From the NCBI GenBank assembly GCA_016286555.1, contig JAEETA010000016.1:1-60505 (forward strand): 60,505 nt of DNA. Direction: 5' to 3'. The position numbers and the translations under genes are program-made. The DNA is from Lachnospiraceae bacterium (GTDB lineage Bacteria > Bacillota > Clostridia > Lachnospirales > Lachnospiraceae). This document shows, one piece after another, positions 17,666 to 26,193 of this stretch. The notes beneath the pieces were generated by a model. It did not search any database, was not told where the DNA came from, and was given only the letters and a program-made list of their open reading frames with translations. Every line of letters begins with the position of its first letter. Position 1 is the stretch's first letter.

Positions 17666-18283
17666 ATGTCAGAAATACAGACGAAAGAACAAAATCGCAG
17701 TCAGGGATCAAAAATCGCCGACTCCTGCAGGATTGGGCTCTTCACGGCTCTGATCTGCGTGATCTCCCAGATCCCCGGCATTCCTCTCCCCGGAGGCGTC
17801 CCCATGACGCTGCAGACTCTGATCCTTCCCCTGGCAGGGATCATCCTGGGACCGGTAAACGGCACCATAGCCTCCCTCATCTACCTGTTGCTGGGAATTG
17901 CGGGGCTGCCCGTATTCTCCGGGTTCAAGGGCGGCATCGGCGTTCTGCTGGGCGCCACCGGGGGCTTTATCATCTCCTTTCCCCTGCTGCCACTCTTTGC
18001 AGGATTGGGACAACGGATTGGAGCCCGGAAAGCCGGTGAGAAAGGCCCCTTCTACCATACGATGCTGATCATCGGCCTTGTACTGGGTGCCGCGTTGAAC
18101 TACGTGGTGGGAACCTTCTGGTTTGCAGGGATTTACCTGGGCGGTGTCAACGCCGAGAACCTGGGGAAAGGGTTCGCAGCCTGCGTGCTGCCCTTCCTCC
18201 CCACCGCGGTCATCAAGATCGTTCTGGCCCTGCTCCTGGGCAATCTTCTCCGCAGAACATTGAAAAAGGCCTCCCTGCTTTGA
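17666..18283 (+). CDS. bioY: Biotin ECF transporter substrate-binding component BioY
   Basis: 205 residues with six membrane helices. It takes up biotin as the S component of an energy-coupling-factor transporter. Typical BioY features: the N-terminal IGLFTALICV helix, PLPGGVPMTLQT, LPLAGIILGP, YLLLGIAGLPVFSGFKGG, and GATGGFIISFP. A single gene behind a BirA-type operator and followed at once by a terminator, so it must borrow ATPase and EcfT modules encoded elsewhere. Repression by biotin is inferred from the operator. Confidence 0.95.
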   Translation: MSEIQTKEQNRSQGSKIADSCRIGLFTALICVISQIPGIPLPGGVPMTLQTLILPLAGIILGPVNGTIASLIYLLLGIAGLPVFSGFKGGIGVLLGATGGFIISFPLLPLFAGLGQRIGARKAGEKGPFYHTMLIIGLVLGAALNYVVGTFWFAGIYLGGVNAENLGKGFAACVLPFLPTAVIKIVLALLLGNLLRRTLKKASLL

Positions 18284-18293
18284 TATGAGCACT

Positions 18294-18337
18294 AAAAAAG
18301 CGCCTCCCGCCTGTATGGTGGGGAGACGCTTTTCTTT
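18294..18337. terminator. Bidirectional terminator between bioY and prs
   Basis: A-run, imperfect GC-rich stem (GCGcCTCCCgCC with GGtGGGGAGaCGC), T-run. It serves both convergent genes. Confidence 0.75.
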
Positions 18338-18345
18338 TATTATCC

Positions 18346-19533
18346 TTAATCCAGCTCGCCGTTCTTGTATCTGGCCACAATGTTCTGGATCCTCTCGCTG
18401 GGATTCAGCAGATCGGAGATGGAGGAATCGTGGTTCAGGGTATCGATGATGTAAGCGATGTACTTGCTCAGGTCACAGTTGATGTACCACTCTCTCTCCA
18501 GAAGTTCGGGAGTCTGGTAGATCAGGTTCGTGGTAAGGATTCTGTCGATGATGTGATCCTCGTAAGCCTTGTCGATCACATCCAGGCCGCCGGTAAAGAG
18601 GCCGAAGGTGGCGAAGACAAAGATCCTGTTTGCCTTCCGCTCCTTCAGGGCTGCGGCAACTTCCAGCATGCTCTCGCCGGAGGAGATCATATCGTCGATG
18701 ATGATCACGTCCTTGCCTGCCACATCGGAACCCAGGAACTCGTGGGCAATGATGGGATTGCGTCCGTTGACGATCTTCGTATAGTCTCTTCTCTTGTAGA
18801 ACATACCCATGTCCAGTCCCAGGACATTGGCCGTGTAGATGGCACGGGACATGCCACCCTCATCGGGGCTGACGATCATCATGTGCTCCGCATCCAGGGA
18901 CAGGCCCTTTACGTTGCGCAGCAGGCCCTTGATGAACTGGTATGCGGGCTGAACGGTCTCAAATCCGTTCAGAGGGATAGCGTTCTGGACTCTGGGATCG
19001 TGAGCGTCGAAGGTAATGATATTGTCAACGCCCATCTTCACCAGCTCCTGCAGAGCGATGGCACAGTCCAGAGACTCTCTGGAGTTGCGCTTGTGCTGAC
19101 GGCTCTCATAAAGGAAAGGCATGATGACGGTGATGCGTCTGCCCTTACCGCCCACAGCGGCGATGATCCTCTTCAGATCCTGATAGTGATCATCAGGAGA
19201 CATGTGGTTCTCATGTCCGCAGAGAGAATAGGTCTGGGAATAGTTCAGGATATCCACCAGGATGTACAGATCATGTCCGCGGACGGATTCCAGGATCTGT
19301 CCCTTGGCTTCTCCGGATCCGAAGCGAGGCACCTTGGCCTGCAGGAGATAGGAGTCTCTCTGATATCCGGCAAATGCCAGCGAGCCCTTGTGCTCGCTCT
19401 CTCTCTCGGCTCTCCACTTGACCAGGTACCGGTCAACCTTCTCACCCAGGGGCTTACAGCCCTCCAGAGCGATGATGCCGAGCGCGCCTACGGGAATGCT
19501 TTCCAGGTTGCGCTTTTCTTCGTGTTTTGCCAT
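18346..19533 (-). CDS. prs: Ribose-phosphate pyrophosphokinase
   Basis: 395 residues, the longer clostridial form compared with about 315 in E. coli. Makes PRPP from ribose-5-phosphate and ATP for nucleotide, His and Trp synthesis. Visible motifs: PFLYESRQHKR, FDAHDPRVQ (the divalent-metal/ATP region), SPDEGGMSRA, and the PRPP-binding loop IIIDDMISSGES. GAGGAG lies 7 nt before the ATG. It follows dnaI by 48 nt and may be the last gene of the dnaD-dnaI-prs transcript. Confidence 0.93.
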   Translation of the reverse strand: MAKHEEKRNLESIPVGALGIIALEGCKPLGEKVDRYLVKWRAERESEHKGSLAFAGYQRDSYLLQAKVPRFGSGEAKGQILESVRGHDLYILVDILNYSQTYSLCGHENHMSPDDHYQDLKRIIAAVGGKGRRITVIMPFLYESRQHKRNSRESLDCAIALQELVKMGVDNIITFDAHDPRVQNAIPLNGFETVQPAYQFIKGLLRNVKGLSLDAEHMMIVSPDEGGMSRAIYTANVLGLDMGMFYKRRDYTKIVNGRNPIIAHEFLGSDVAGKDVIIIDDMISSGESMLEVAAALKERKANRIFVFATFGLFTGGLDVIDKAYEDHIIDRILTTNLIYQTPELLEREWYINCDLSKYIAYIIDTLNHDSSISDLLNPSERIQNIVARYKNGELD

Positions 19534-19581
19534 GCGTATTCTCCTCTTTTCGTGTCGTTCCTGTTCAGTCGTTTCAAAAAA

Positions 19582-20550
19582 TCAGATCAATGTGCGCAGA
19601 TCCGGTCCCGTCAGCCTGATGATGTCGTATCGTCCCAGGATCCTGGAGGCGATACGGTCCGTGTATCTCTTCTGGAGATCCCCGAAGCTCAGGTTGGTGG
19701 AAATAACGGTGGACCTTTTGCGCAGGTCCCGTTCGTTCATCAATGCAAAAAACTGTGTTTCCACAAATCCGTTGGTATATTCCGAACCCAGATCGTCTAT
19801 GATCAGCAGATCACAATTGTACAGAGAGGATTCAAAATCCTGACTGCGCTCCTCCTGAGACTCGGGGCGGAATCTCTGGTCCGCCAGAGTATCAAAGAGG
19901 TTCTGGGAACTTAAGTATACCACAGAATGGCCACTGGCCAGAAGCTCCCGGGCGATACAACAGGAAAGGAAGCTTTTGCCGGTTCCTACTGTACCATAGA
20001 ACATGAGATTACGATAGTTCGTTTCGAAAGAATTCACAAAATCTTTACACAGAGACACCGCTCCCTTCAGATGAGTCAGGTCCTCACCCTTGTGGTGCTC
20101 GTAGGTCAGATTGGAAAAATTCGCCTGCTCCAGGAGCCCCTCCAGGTTGGACTGGTGGTAGAGGATCCGGGATTCCTTCATCTTAAAACAGCGGCATTTG
20201 CGCCTCGTCCCATCAGGCTGGGGGATAAATCCGGTATCAGAGCACATCTTGCAGGTGTAAACCGGCTCGAAATCCTCCTCGGAATAACCTTCCGAAGCAA
20301 GGAGCGCCTTGTACTGCTCCCGTGCTTCCGCCAGATCCTCCGCCAGGGCTTCCGCCTCCGGGGCATGACCAGCCAGAAGCTGCTTGGTCCGCTGCACGGA
20401 AAGGGATGCGATACGCCCCTCCAAAGGCTGCAGACCGGGAAGTTCCGCACAGATCTGCTCCCGGCGCTCGGCGGCTCTGCTTTCCGATTCGCTCCGCAGC
20501 TCGCTGTATTCCTTCATGATCTCCTGATACTGGCTGTTTGTCAGTGGCAT
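19582..20550 (-). CDS. dnaI: DnaI/DnaC-type helicase loader ATPase
   Basis: 322 residues. AAA+ ATPase that loads the replicative helicase at origins and restart forks. An N-terminal helical region (1-100) is followed by a zinc-binding CKMCSDTG ... CRCF element, then the AAA+ core with Walker A GTVGTGKS, Walker B LLIIDDLGSE, sensor-1 VISTNLSF and an arginine-finger ASRILGR. Its ATG overlaps the dnaD stop by one base (TAATG), so the two are translationally coupled. Confidence 0.92.
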   Translation of the reverse strand: MPLTNSQYQEIMKEYSELRSESESRAAERREQICAELPGLQPLEGRIASLSVQRTKQLLAGHAPEAEALAEDLAEAREQYKALLASEGYSEEDFEPVYTCKMCSDTGFIPQPDGTRRKCRCFKMKESRILYHQSNLEGLLEQANFSNLTYEHHKGEDLTHLKGAVSLCKDFVNSFETNYRNLMFYGTVGTGKSFLSCCIARELLASGHSVVYLSSQNLFDTLADQRFRPESQEERSQDFESSLYNCDLLIIDDLGSEYTNGFVETQFFALMNERDLRKRSTVISTNLSFGDLQKRYTDRIASRILGRYDIIRLTGPDLRTLI

Positions 20551-21701
20551 TAGTTTTTCACCCTCTTCGCTGCCAGGTCATCGTAATCGGTGCCCGACTC
20601 CTGATAGATGTGGAACTGACTGCGGGCTGCGCGGCCGGTATCCGGCTTTGCTGCGCCCACTGCCGCCTGGTGCTCCTTGTCCTGGCGTTCCACGTCCGCC
20701 AGGGTCTTTACCTGATCCTTATGCCATGCGGAAAGGATCCGGTCAGCATACTTGATCCGATTGGAATCCGTAGCGATCACGGTACGCTTGCAGGCTTCCA
20801 GAATGATATCCAGAGGGAAGGCATATTCCCCGGTCCAGCGGGTGATGTATTCCAGTTCAGGCTGGGTAGGTGCACCGCTGCGCCCCAGACCGCTCATAAT
20901 GCTTGTGACAGTCTTGTCATAAGTGTTCACATGCATTCTCGCCTGCTCCACGGTGGTGATCCCCTCCGTTGCCCAGCCGATGGCTACTTTCTCAATGTAG
21001 CGGAAAGAGCGCTTGCCCCGCTCTGCGCAGTACTGCAGCAGATAATCCGTCAGATCCGTGGAAAAGCCCAGCACATCCCCGATAAAGTAGAGGGAATCGA
21101 TATCCCCCGCCGTCAGGATCTTGGACAGGTAGGTCTCTGCCAGGAAAAGGATCTGACCGCCGGATTCGGAATTCCGGAAGGCCTGGATCTGGTCTCTGGA
21201 ATAGGAAGCCTTGGCAGGGATTTCAGGTCCCTTGACAGGCTCTTCCGATGCCTTGGCGGACATGTCAACTGCCTTGACAGAACTCTCCGCCACCTTAGCC
21301 GAAGAAGCAGATGCCTTTCCGGAGGATTTTGCCTTGGGCGCAATGCTCTCGGGAACCACCTCGGGCGCATGGGTCTCCTCGGCGGATGGCTGTGACTGCG
21401 GCAGGCTGCAGAGATTTTTCATATGAATCCCCGTCAGCTGCTGGTCCTCACCGTATTCCAGCGTAAGCAGGCCTGCTTTTTCCCAATACCTCAGTGCCCG
21501 CATGACATCCGATTCCATGTAGTTGAAACGTTCGCAGATATCCGTGATGCCCGTCTTCAGATGGGCGTTGAGCATTCTGAGAAGGTAGAGATAGATCTTG
21601 AGCTGTGCCGCATTGGCATCCAGCATATATTCATCGATGAAGCGATTGGAAACAATGGTCGCCCCGATATAACTGTCCTGATAAATCGTTAGTTCTGCCA
21701 T
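20550..21701 (-). CDS. DnaD-domain primosomal protein
   Basis: 383 residues from the ATG at 21701; upstream in-frame residues run through the promoter and are not coding. An N-terminal winged-helix region (about 20-90: SNRFIDEYMLDANAAQLKIYLYLLR) is followed by a Ser/Ala/Lys/Glu-rich linker with repeated PAKAS/SAKAS motifs (about 115-170) and a C-terminal DnaD/DnaB2-type domain with YIEKVAIGWATEGITTVEQA. Such proteins remodel the origin and bring in the DnaI-helicase complex. First gene of the dnaD-dnaI pair, behind a cluster of DnaA boxes. Confidence 0.88.
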   Translation of the reverse strand: MAELTIYQDSYIGATIVSNRFIDEYMLDANAAQLKIYLYLLRMLNAHLKTGITDICERFNYMESDVMRALRYWEKAGLLTLEYGEDQQLTGIHMKNLCSLPQSQPSAEETHAPEVVPESIAPKAKSSGKASASSAKVAESSVKAVDMSAKASEEPVKGPEIPAKASYSRDQIQAFRNSESGGQILFLAETYLSKILTAGDIDSLYFIGDVLGFSTDLTDYLLQYCAERGKRSFRYIEKVAIGWATEGITTVEQARMHVNTYDKTVTSIMSGLGRSGAPTQPELEYITRWTGEYAFPLDIILEACKRTVIATDSNRIKYADRILSAWHKDQVKTLADVERQDKEHQAAVGAAKPDTGRAARSQFHIYQESGTDYDDLAAKRVKN

Positions 21702-21739
21702 AACTTTGCCCCGTTTTGGTCCCCCCTGCAAAAAAATAC

Positions 21740-21768
21740 ATTCTAGGTTATAGCACAGATTTTGCCAA
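21740..21768 (-). promoter_or_regulatory. dnaD-dnaI promoter
   Basis: Minus-strand TTGGCA (21768-21763), 17-nt spacer, TAGAAT (21745-21740), about 40 nt upstream of the dnaD ATG. Confidence 0.6.
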
Positions 21769-21822
21769 AAACAAATGGACAAAGTGCCCATATTCAAAAG
21801 GCCCCGAATACAGGTCTCTTTT

Positions 21823-21958
21823 TGTGGATAATGTGGACAGTGTGGATAAAAACGGAAAAAAACGAAAATGCGCATTCCGTTTTCCACCCCGGAATCAAAA
21901 TCATCCACATCCTCCGGAAGTGTTTTTCCTTTCCGGAGATTGTGGATGATGTGGATAA
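21823..21958. promoter_or_regulatory. DnaA-box cluster
   Basis: Perfect boxes TGTGGATAA (complement of TTATCCACA) at 21823-21831, 21841-21849 and 21950-21958. Near matches: TGTGGACAG 21832-21840 (7/9), TGTGGATGA 21941-21949 (8/9), TCATCCACA 21901-21909 (8/9, opposite strand) and TTTTCCACC 21880-21888 (7/9). The first three abut without a gap, as do the last two, so boxes repeat every 9 bp head to tail. The cluster starts about 55 bp upstream of the dnaD -35 and ends 3 bp from the murC stop. Confidence 0.8.
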
Positions 21959-21961
21959 GAC

Positions 21962-23353
21962 TTATGAAAGGAGTGCTTCGCCGATTTTATACACGTCTCC
22001 GGCACCCATAGTTATCAACAGATCACCCTCTTGGCAATTTTTCCGAAGGTAATCTTCGATTTCTTCGAAGGAAGGAAAATACTCACATTCCTTTCCCTTC
22101 GCCCGGATGGCATCCCGCAGATCGGCGGAGGAGATCCCCACCGTATTTTTCTCTCTGGCGGCATAGATGTCTGCCAGGACCACCCGGTCCGCGTGGGACA
22201 GTGCCTCTGCAAACTCCGGCAGCAAAGCCTTGGTACGGGTATAGGTATGGGGCTGGAACACCACGAAGAGGCGCTTGTGATCCACTCTGGAAGCAGCGGC
22301 CAGGGTTGCCTCGATCTCCGTGGGATGGTGTGCGTAATCGTCCACCACGGTAATGCCGTCAAAGGTTCCCTTGTGCTGGAAGCGGCGATCGGTGCCGCCA
22401 AAGGCCGCGAGGCCCGGCAGGATCTGATCATCATTCAGTCCCAGAGCGCGGCAGCAAGCGATGGCAGCCAGGGCGTTCAGCACATTGTGACTTCCGGGAA
22501 CGGAAAGCTTTACCTGCATCCGATCACTTCCGTTTACCGCAGTAAAAGAAGCGCAACCCGCCTTATCATAGGTAATGTCTTCGGGATAAAAATCCACGGG
22601 GGAGCCGTAAGCATCCACAGGCTCCGGTCCGAAGGTCAGGATCTGTCCCTTCACACCTTCCGTCAGCTCCCGGTAGTTCTCGATGGAAGCGCCGATCACC
22701 AGCGTGCCGTTTTCCGGCAGAAGCTGCGCAAAGCGGTGGAAGGAATGGCGAATGTCCTCCAGGTCCTTAAAGAAATCCAGATGATCCGCCTCCACATTCA
22801 GGATCAGGCTGATCCTGGGGAAGAAATCCAGAAAACTGTTGGTGTACTCGCAGGCCTCCGCCACGAAATACTCAGAGTGTCCGATCCGCAGATTGCCGCC
22901 GATGGAAGGAAGCATACCGCCCACGGAAAGGGTGGGATCCAGATCCGCATCCAGCAGGATCTGACTGATCATGGAAGTGGTGGTGGTCTTGCCGTGGGTA
23001 CCGCTCACCGCTACGGGCGTGCGGTAATTCAGCATCAGCTGTCCCAGGAGCTGTGCCCTGGTCAGGGTGGGAATGTTCATCTCGCGGAGCGCTACCGCCT
23101 CAGGATTGTCCGCGCCGATGGCTGCCGTCAGGATGGCCACGTCGATATCAGGGGTGATATTTTCCTTGCGCTGGCCGATGAAAACGGAAATGCCATGGGC
23201 CTGCAGATTCTCGGTGAGCTCGCTCTCACTTCTGTCGGAGCCGGATACGGTAAAACCCGCGTCCTTCAGGATCAGGGCCAGTCCGCTCATACTGATGCCG
23301 CCGATCCCCACAAAATACGCATGGACGGGATGTGAAAAGTCTATTTTGTACAT
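21962..23353 (-). CDS. murC: UDP-N-acetylmuramate--L-alanine ligase MurC
   Basis: 464 residues. ATP-dependent ligase adding L-Ala to UDP-MurNAc, first step of peptidoglycan stem-peptide synthesis, in the cytoplasm. N-terminal Rossmann YFVGIGGISMSG, central ATP loop VSGTHGKTTTT, EADHLDFFKD, and C-terminal VDDYAHHPTEI and FQPHTYTRT motifs are all present. Start at the ATG with AAGGAG 6 nt upstream; the frame extends 18 residues further but through the promoter. Confidence 0.95.
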   Translation of the reverse strand: MYKIDFSHPVHAYFVGIGGISMSGLALILKDAGFTVSGSDRSESELTENLQAHGISVFIGQRKENITPDIDVAILTAAIGADNPEAVALREMNIPTLTRAQLLGQLMLNYRTPVAVSGTHGKTTTTSMISQILLDADLDPTLSVGGMLPSIGGNLRIGHSEYFVAEACEYTNSFLDFFPRISLILNVEADHLDFFKDLEDIRHSFHRFAQLLPENGTLVIGASIENYRELTEGVKGQILTFGPEPVDAYGSPVDFYPEDITYDKAGCASFTAVNGSDRMQVKLSVPGSHNVLNALAAIACCRALGLNDDQILPGLAAFGGTDRRFQHKGTFDGITVVDDYAHHPTEIEATLAAASRVDHKRLFVVFQPHTYTRTKALLPEFAEALSHADRVVLADIYAAREKNTVGISSADLRDAIRAKGKECEYFPSFEEIEDYLRKNCQEGDLLITMGAGDVYKIGEALLS

Positions 23354-23378
23354 AACTGTCTCCTTTGTTTGTCCCCTT

Positions 23379-23407
23379 ATTATAGAAACTTTTTCAAAAA
23401 AGTACAA
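23379..23407 (-). promoter_or_regulatory. murC promoter
   Basis: Minus-strand TTGTAC (23407-23402), 17 nt, perfect TATAAT (23384-23379), about 25 nt before the ATG. The divergent pepF gene has an extended -10, TGATATGAT, at 23443-23451. Confidence 0.65.
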
Positions 23408-23514
23408 ATCGGAATTCTCACCCCCCGATTATCGGAAGTTTATGATATGATGGAATGGCTTCGGGGCATTTTCTGTCCGCCCGGAAGCAGGAACATTTTT
23501 ATTGGAGGTAATTT

Positions 23515-25314
23515 ATGGAAGACAGATTATTGAAAAGATCCGAGGTGCCCGAAGAGCTCACCTGGAGACTGGAGGATATTTACGCAGACGATTCCGCACT
23601 GGAAGCGGATATCAGTGAATCCGTGAAGATCGCTGACGAGCTGGCAGGCCTTGAAGGCAAGCTGGGCGAGAGCGGCGAAACCCTGCTGAAGGCATTCGAG
23701 CTTTTTGAAAAGGGATCCTTCCTGCTGAACAAGGCTTTTCGCTATTCCCACATGCGTGCCGATCAGGATACTGCGAATTCCAAGTATCAGGCAATGGAGC
23801 AGAAGGCGCTGTCCGCATATGTGCAGGCCGATGCAAAGAGCGCATTCATGAGCCCCGAGATCCTGGAGATCCCGGAGGATCGTCTGGAGAGCTTTATGAA
23901 AGAAGCTCCCGGCCTGAGCCGCTATGCCGTTCAGCTGAAGGAGATCCGCCGCATGAAGCCCCATACCTTAAGTAAGGAGATGGAGACTCTGCTGGCATCC
24001 GCAGGTGAAGTCATGGCTGCTCCCGAGAAAGGCTATTCCATGCTTTCCGACGCAGATATGAAGTTCCCTTCCGCTAAGGATTCCGCAGGAAAAGAAGTAC
24101 CCCTTTCTCACGGCCGCTTCGTTCCGACACTGATGTCAGGTGACAGAGCCCTGAGAGAAAATGCTTTTGAGGTCTTTTACGGAAGACTGGCAGAATTCCG
24201 CAACACCTTTGCCGCTCTGTATGACGCTGAGGTCAAGAACCGGATCTTCCGTTCCCAGGCAAAAAAATACGGCTCCGCTTTTGAGGCAGCCGTGGACAGC
24301 AACAATGTAGATCCCGCCGTTTGTGACAGACTCTTTGAGGCGGTCCATGCGGGAATGGATCAGATGTACCGCTATGTGGCCCTCCGCAAGAAGCTCATGG
24401 GCGTGGACAATCTCCACATGTATGACATTTATGCTTCCATGATCACAGATTATGACATGAAGGTATCCTACGAGGAAGCCAAGAAGCTTACCCTGGAGGC
24501 ATTGAAGCCCATGGGCGAGGATTACCTGAGTGTTGTCCGGGAAGCTTACGAGAATCGCTGGATCGACGTTCTGGAAAACGAGGGAAAGCGCAGCGGTGCT
24601 TATTCCGATACCGTCTACGGCGTTCACCCCTACATGCTACTGAACTACACCGATACTCTGGATGATGTGTTCACCCTGATCCATGAGATGGGCCATTCCA
24701 TGCACTCCTGGTATTCCGATCATGCCCAGACCCTGCTGGATTCCGAGTACACCATCTTCGTGGCAGAGGTGGCTTCCACCACCAACGAGGTGCTTCTGTA
24801 TCATTATATGAAGGACCATGCGAAGACCAAGGAAGAGAAGGCTTACATCATCAACCACTTCCTGGAGAGCTTCCGCACCACCCTGTACCGCCAGACCATG
24901 TTCGAGGAGTTCGAGAGAAAGACCGCCGAGATGGCAGAAGCAGGCGAGGCCCTCACCGCAGATTCCATCGAGAAGGTGTACTACGACCTGAACAAGCTCT
25001 ACTTCGGCGACGGTATGACGGTGGATGAGCTCATCAAGAACGAGTGGGCCCGGATCCCTCACTTCTACTACAATTTCTACGTCTACCAGTACGCTACCAG
25101 CTTCGCTGCTGCCGTGACCATCGCTTCCCGGATTCTGAAGGAGGGCGAGCCCATGGTGAAGAAGTACAAGGAATTCCTCAGCAGCGGCTGCACCTCCGAT
25201 CCCGTCAGCCTGCTGAAGATCGCAGGTGTGGATCTGACCACCGCAAAGCCCATCGAGGATGCACTGAAAGTCTTCGGCGACGCTATCACCGAGATGGAAG
25301 AGCTGTACAATTAA
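23515..25314 (+). CDS. pepF: Oligoendopeptidase F
   Basis: 599 residues, normal length for the M3B family. Zinc metallopeptidase that cleaves small peptides in the cytoplasm. Catalytic HEMGHSMHSW with the second ligand Glu about 25 residues on (FVAEVASTTNE), and the C-terminal FYVYQYATSFAAA motif that shapes the substrate pocket. GGAGG lies 7 nt before the ATG. A single gene followed by a strong terminator. Confidence 0.95.
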   Translation: MEDRLLKRSEVPEELTWRLEDIYADDSALEADISESVKIADELAGLEGKLGESGETLLKAFELFEKGSFLLNKAFRYSHMRADQDTANSKYQAMEQKALSAYVQADAKSAFMSPEILEIPEDRLESFMKEAPGLSRYAVQLKEIRRMKPHTLSKEMETLLASAGEVMAAPEKGYSMLSDADMKFPSAKDSAGKEVPLSHGRFVPTLMSGDRALRENAFEVFYGRLAEFRNTFAALYDAEVKNRIFRSQAKKYGSAFEAAVDSNNVDPAVCDRLFEAVHAGMDQMYRYVALRKKLMGVDNLHMYDIYASMITDYDMKVSYEEAKKLTLEALKPMGEDYLSVVREAYENRWIDVLENEGKRSGAYSDTVYGVHPYMLLNYTDTLDDVFTLIHEMGHSMHSWYSDHAQTLLDSEYTIFVAEVASTTNEVLLYHYMKDHAKTKEEKAYIINHFLESFRTTLYRQTMFEEFERKTAEMAEAGEALTADSIEKVYYDLNKLYFGDGMTVDELIKNEWARIPHFYYNFYVYQYATSFAAAVTIASRILKEGEPMVKKYKEFLSSGCTSDPVSLLKIAGVDLTTAKPIEDALKVFGDAITEMEELYN

Positions 25315-25342
25315 TTATCACGGAAGATTGATCCGCAACGCG

Positions 25343-25371
25343 AGAGCTGTCCCTGCAGGGGCAGCTCTTTT
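25343..25371 (+). terminator. pepF terminator
   Basis: 11-bp stem (AGAGCTGTCCC with GGGGCAGCTCT, one G-T pair), TGCA loop, TTTT. Confidence 0.85.
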
Positions 25372-25399
25372 GCTTATGGGTTGTTTCGAAAAATTTTCG

Positions 25400-25428
25400 T
25401 TGCCAGAAAGGACAGAATGCGATACAAT
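25400..25428 (+). promoter_or_regulatory. queT promoter
   Basis: TTGCCA (25400-25405), 17 nt, TACAAT (25423-25428). The start would be near 25435, so the riboswitch begins about 18 nt into the transcript. Confidence 0.6.
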
Positions 25429-25452
25429 GCGACAGTATCTGTCCAAACGGGC

Positions 25453-25495
25453 CGTCAGTTCGAAAACCTTCCTGACGCAAAACAAAACTAAGGAG
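25453..25495 (+). promoter_or_regulatory. preQ1-I riboswitch covering the queT ribosome binding site
   Basis: P1 CGTCAG (25453-25458) pairs with CTGACG (25472-25477). The 13-nt loop contains CCTT (25467-25470), which can pair with AAGG (25490-25493) in an A-rich tail CAAAACAAAACTAAGGAG to make the H-type pseudoknot of class I preQ1 riboswitches. That AAGG belongs to the ribosome binding site of queT, so ligand binding would shut translation. No separate terminator is present, so control is probably translational. Confidence 0.85.
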
Positions 25496-25504
25496 ATTCA
25501 AGAA

Positions 25505-26020
25505 ATGAGAAACAAGAAAGTATTATTTATGGTTCAGGCAGCCATGATTGCTGCCATCTACGTGGTGTTGACGGTATTTATCAACGCCTTCAACCTGGCC
25601 AGCGGAGCCATTCAGGTCCGCATTTCCGAGGCCCTCACCATCCTTCCCTTTTTTACGCCTGCTGCCATTCCCGGACTGTATCTGGGATGTCTCATCAGTA
25701 ATATCGTAACGGGATGTCTGCCCTGGGACGTGGTTTTCGGCTCCCTCGCAACCCTGCTGGGTGCAACCGGATCCTGGCTGATCGCCAACAAAATGAAGCA
25801 CTCCCAGACTTCCCGGATCCTGGTCACGTTTCCTCCCATCGTTGCCAACACGCTGATCATCCCCTTTGTGCTGGCTTATGTCTATAAGCTTGAGGGAAGC
25901 ATTCCCTTCTTCATGCTCACCGTAGGTGCCGGAGAGCTGATCTCCTGCGGCATCCTGGGCTTCCTCCTGCTGACAGCCCTGCTGCCGGTGGCACCGAAGA
26001 TATTTTCCACAGAAGGCTGA
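25505..26020 (+). CDS. queT: QueT-type queuosine-precursor ECF transporter component
   Basis: 171 residues with about five or six membrane helices. Opens with AMIAAIYVVLTVFINAFNLASGAIQVRISEALTIL as two segments typical of the QueT family, followed by PFFTPAAIPGLYLGCLISN and the conserved LPWDVVFGSLATLLGA. S component that imports a queuosine precursor such as preQ1 with shared ECF energising modules. The ATG at 25505 follows GGAG; the frame upstream is riboswitch, not protein. The riboswitch gives independent support. Confidence 0.93.
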   Translation: MRNKKVLFMVQAAMIAAIYVVLTVFINAFNLASGAIQVRISEALTILPFFTPAAIPGLYLGCLISNIVTGCLPWDVVFGSLATLLGATGSWLIANKMKHSQTSRILVTFPPIVANTLIIPFVLAYVYKLEGSIPFFMLTVGAGELISCGILGFLLLTALLPVAPKIFSTEG

Positions 26021-26074
26021 TATTCAGAGCATTTCGGACAGAGTTATTTATTTTCGTTTCCACGGCTTCCGCCG

Positions 26075-26103
26075 TTGGAAGGTAAGGTTTTATGTGTTAT
26101 AAT
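26075..26103 (+). promoter_or_regulatory. Promoter before the chemoreceptor gene
   Basis: TTGGAA (26075-26080), 17 nt, perfect TATAAT (26098-26103). The -35 lies in a TTCCA-CGGC/GCCG-TTGGAA imperfect palindrome (26057-26080). Confidence 0.7.
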
Positions 26104-26111
26104 CATATGTG

Positions 26112-26150
26112 GCGGGCACTCGGCTTGGGGGCCGGGATGCCCGCTTCTTT
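26112..26150 (+). terminator. Terminator-like hairpin at the 5' end of the chemoreceptor transcript
   Basis: GCGGGCA (26112-26118) pairs with TGCCCGC (26138-26144), with an inner CTCGGC/GCCGGG, then TTCTTTT. It starts 2-3 nt after the predicted transcription start, so it would be a 5'-end hairpin or attenuator. A second small stem TTTTCGAT/ATCGAAAA follows. Confidence 0.5.
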
Positions 26151-26193
26151 TCGATTTTTATCGAAAAAATTTATGGGGTAAAAGGGGTACATC

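Noticed and set aside
21823..21958. CRISPR or generic tandem repeat
   Set aside because: The repeated unit is 9 bp and matches the DnaA box; there are no spacers of constant length.
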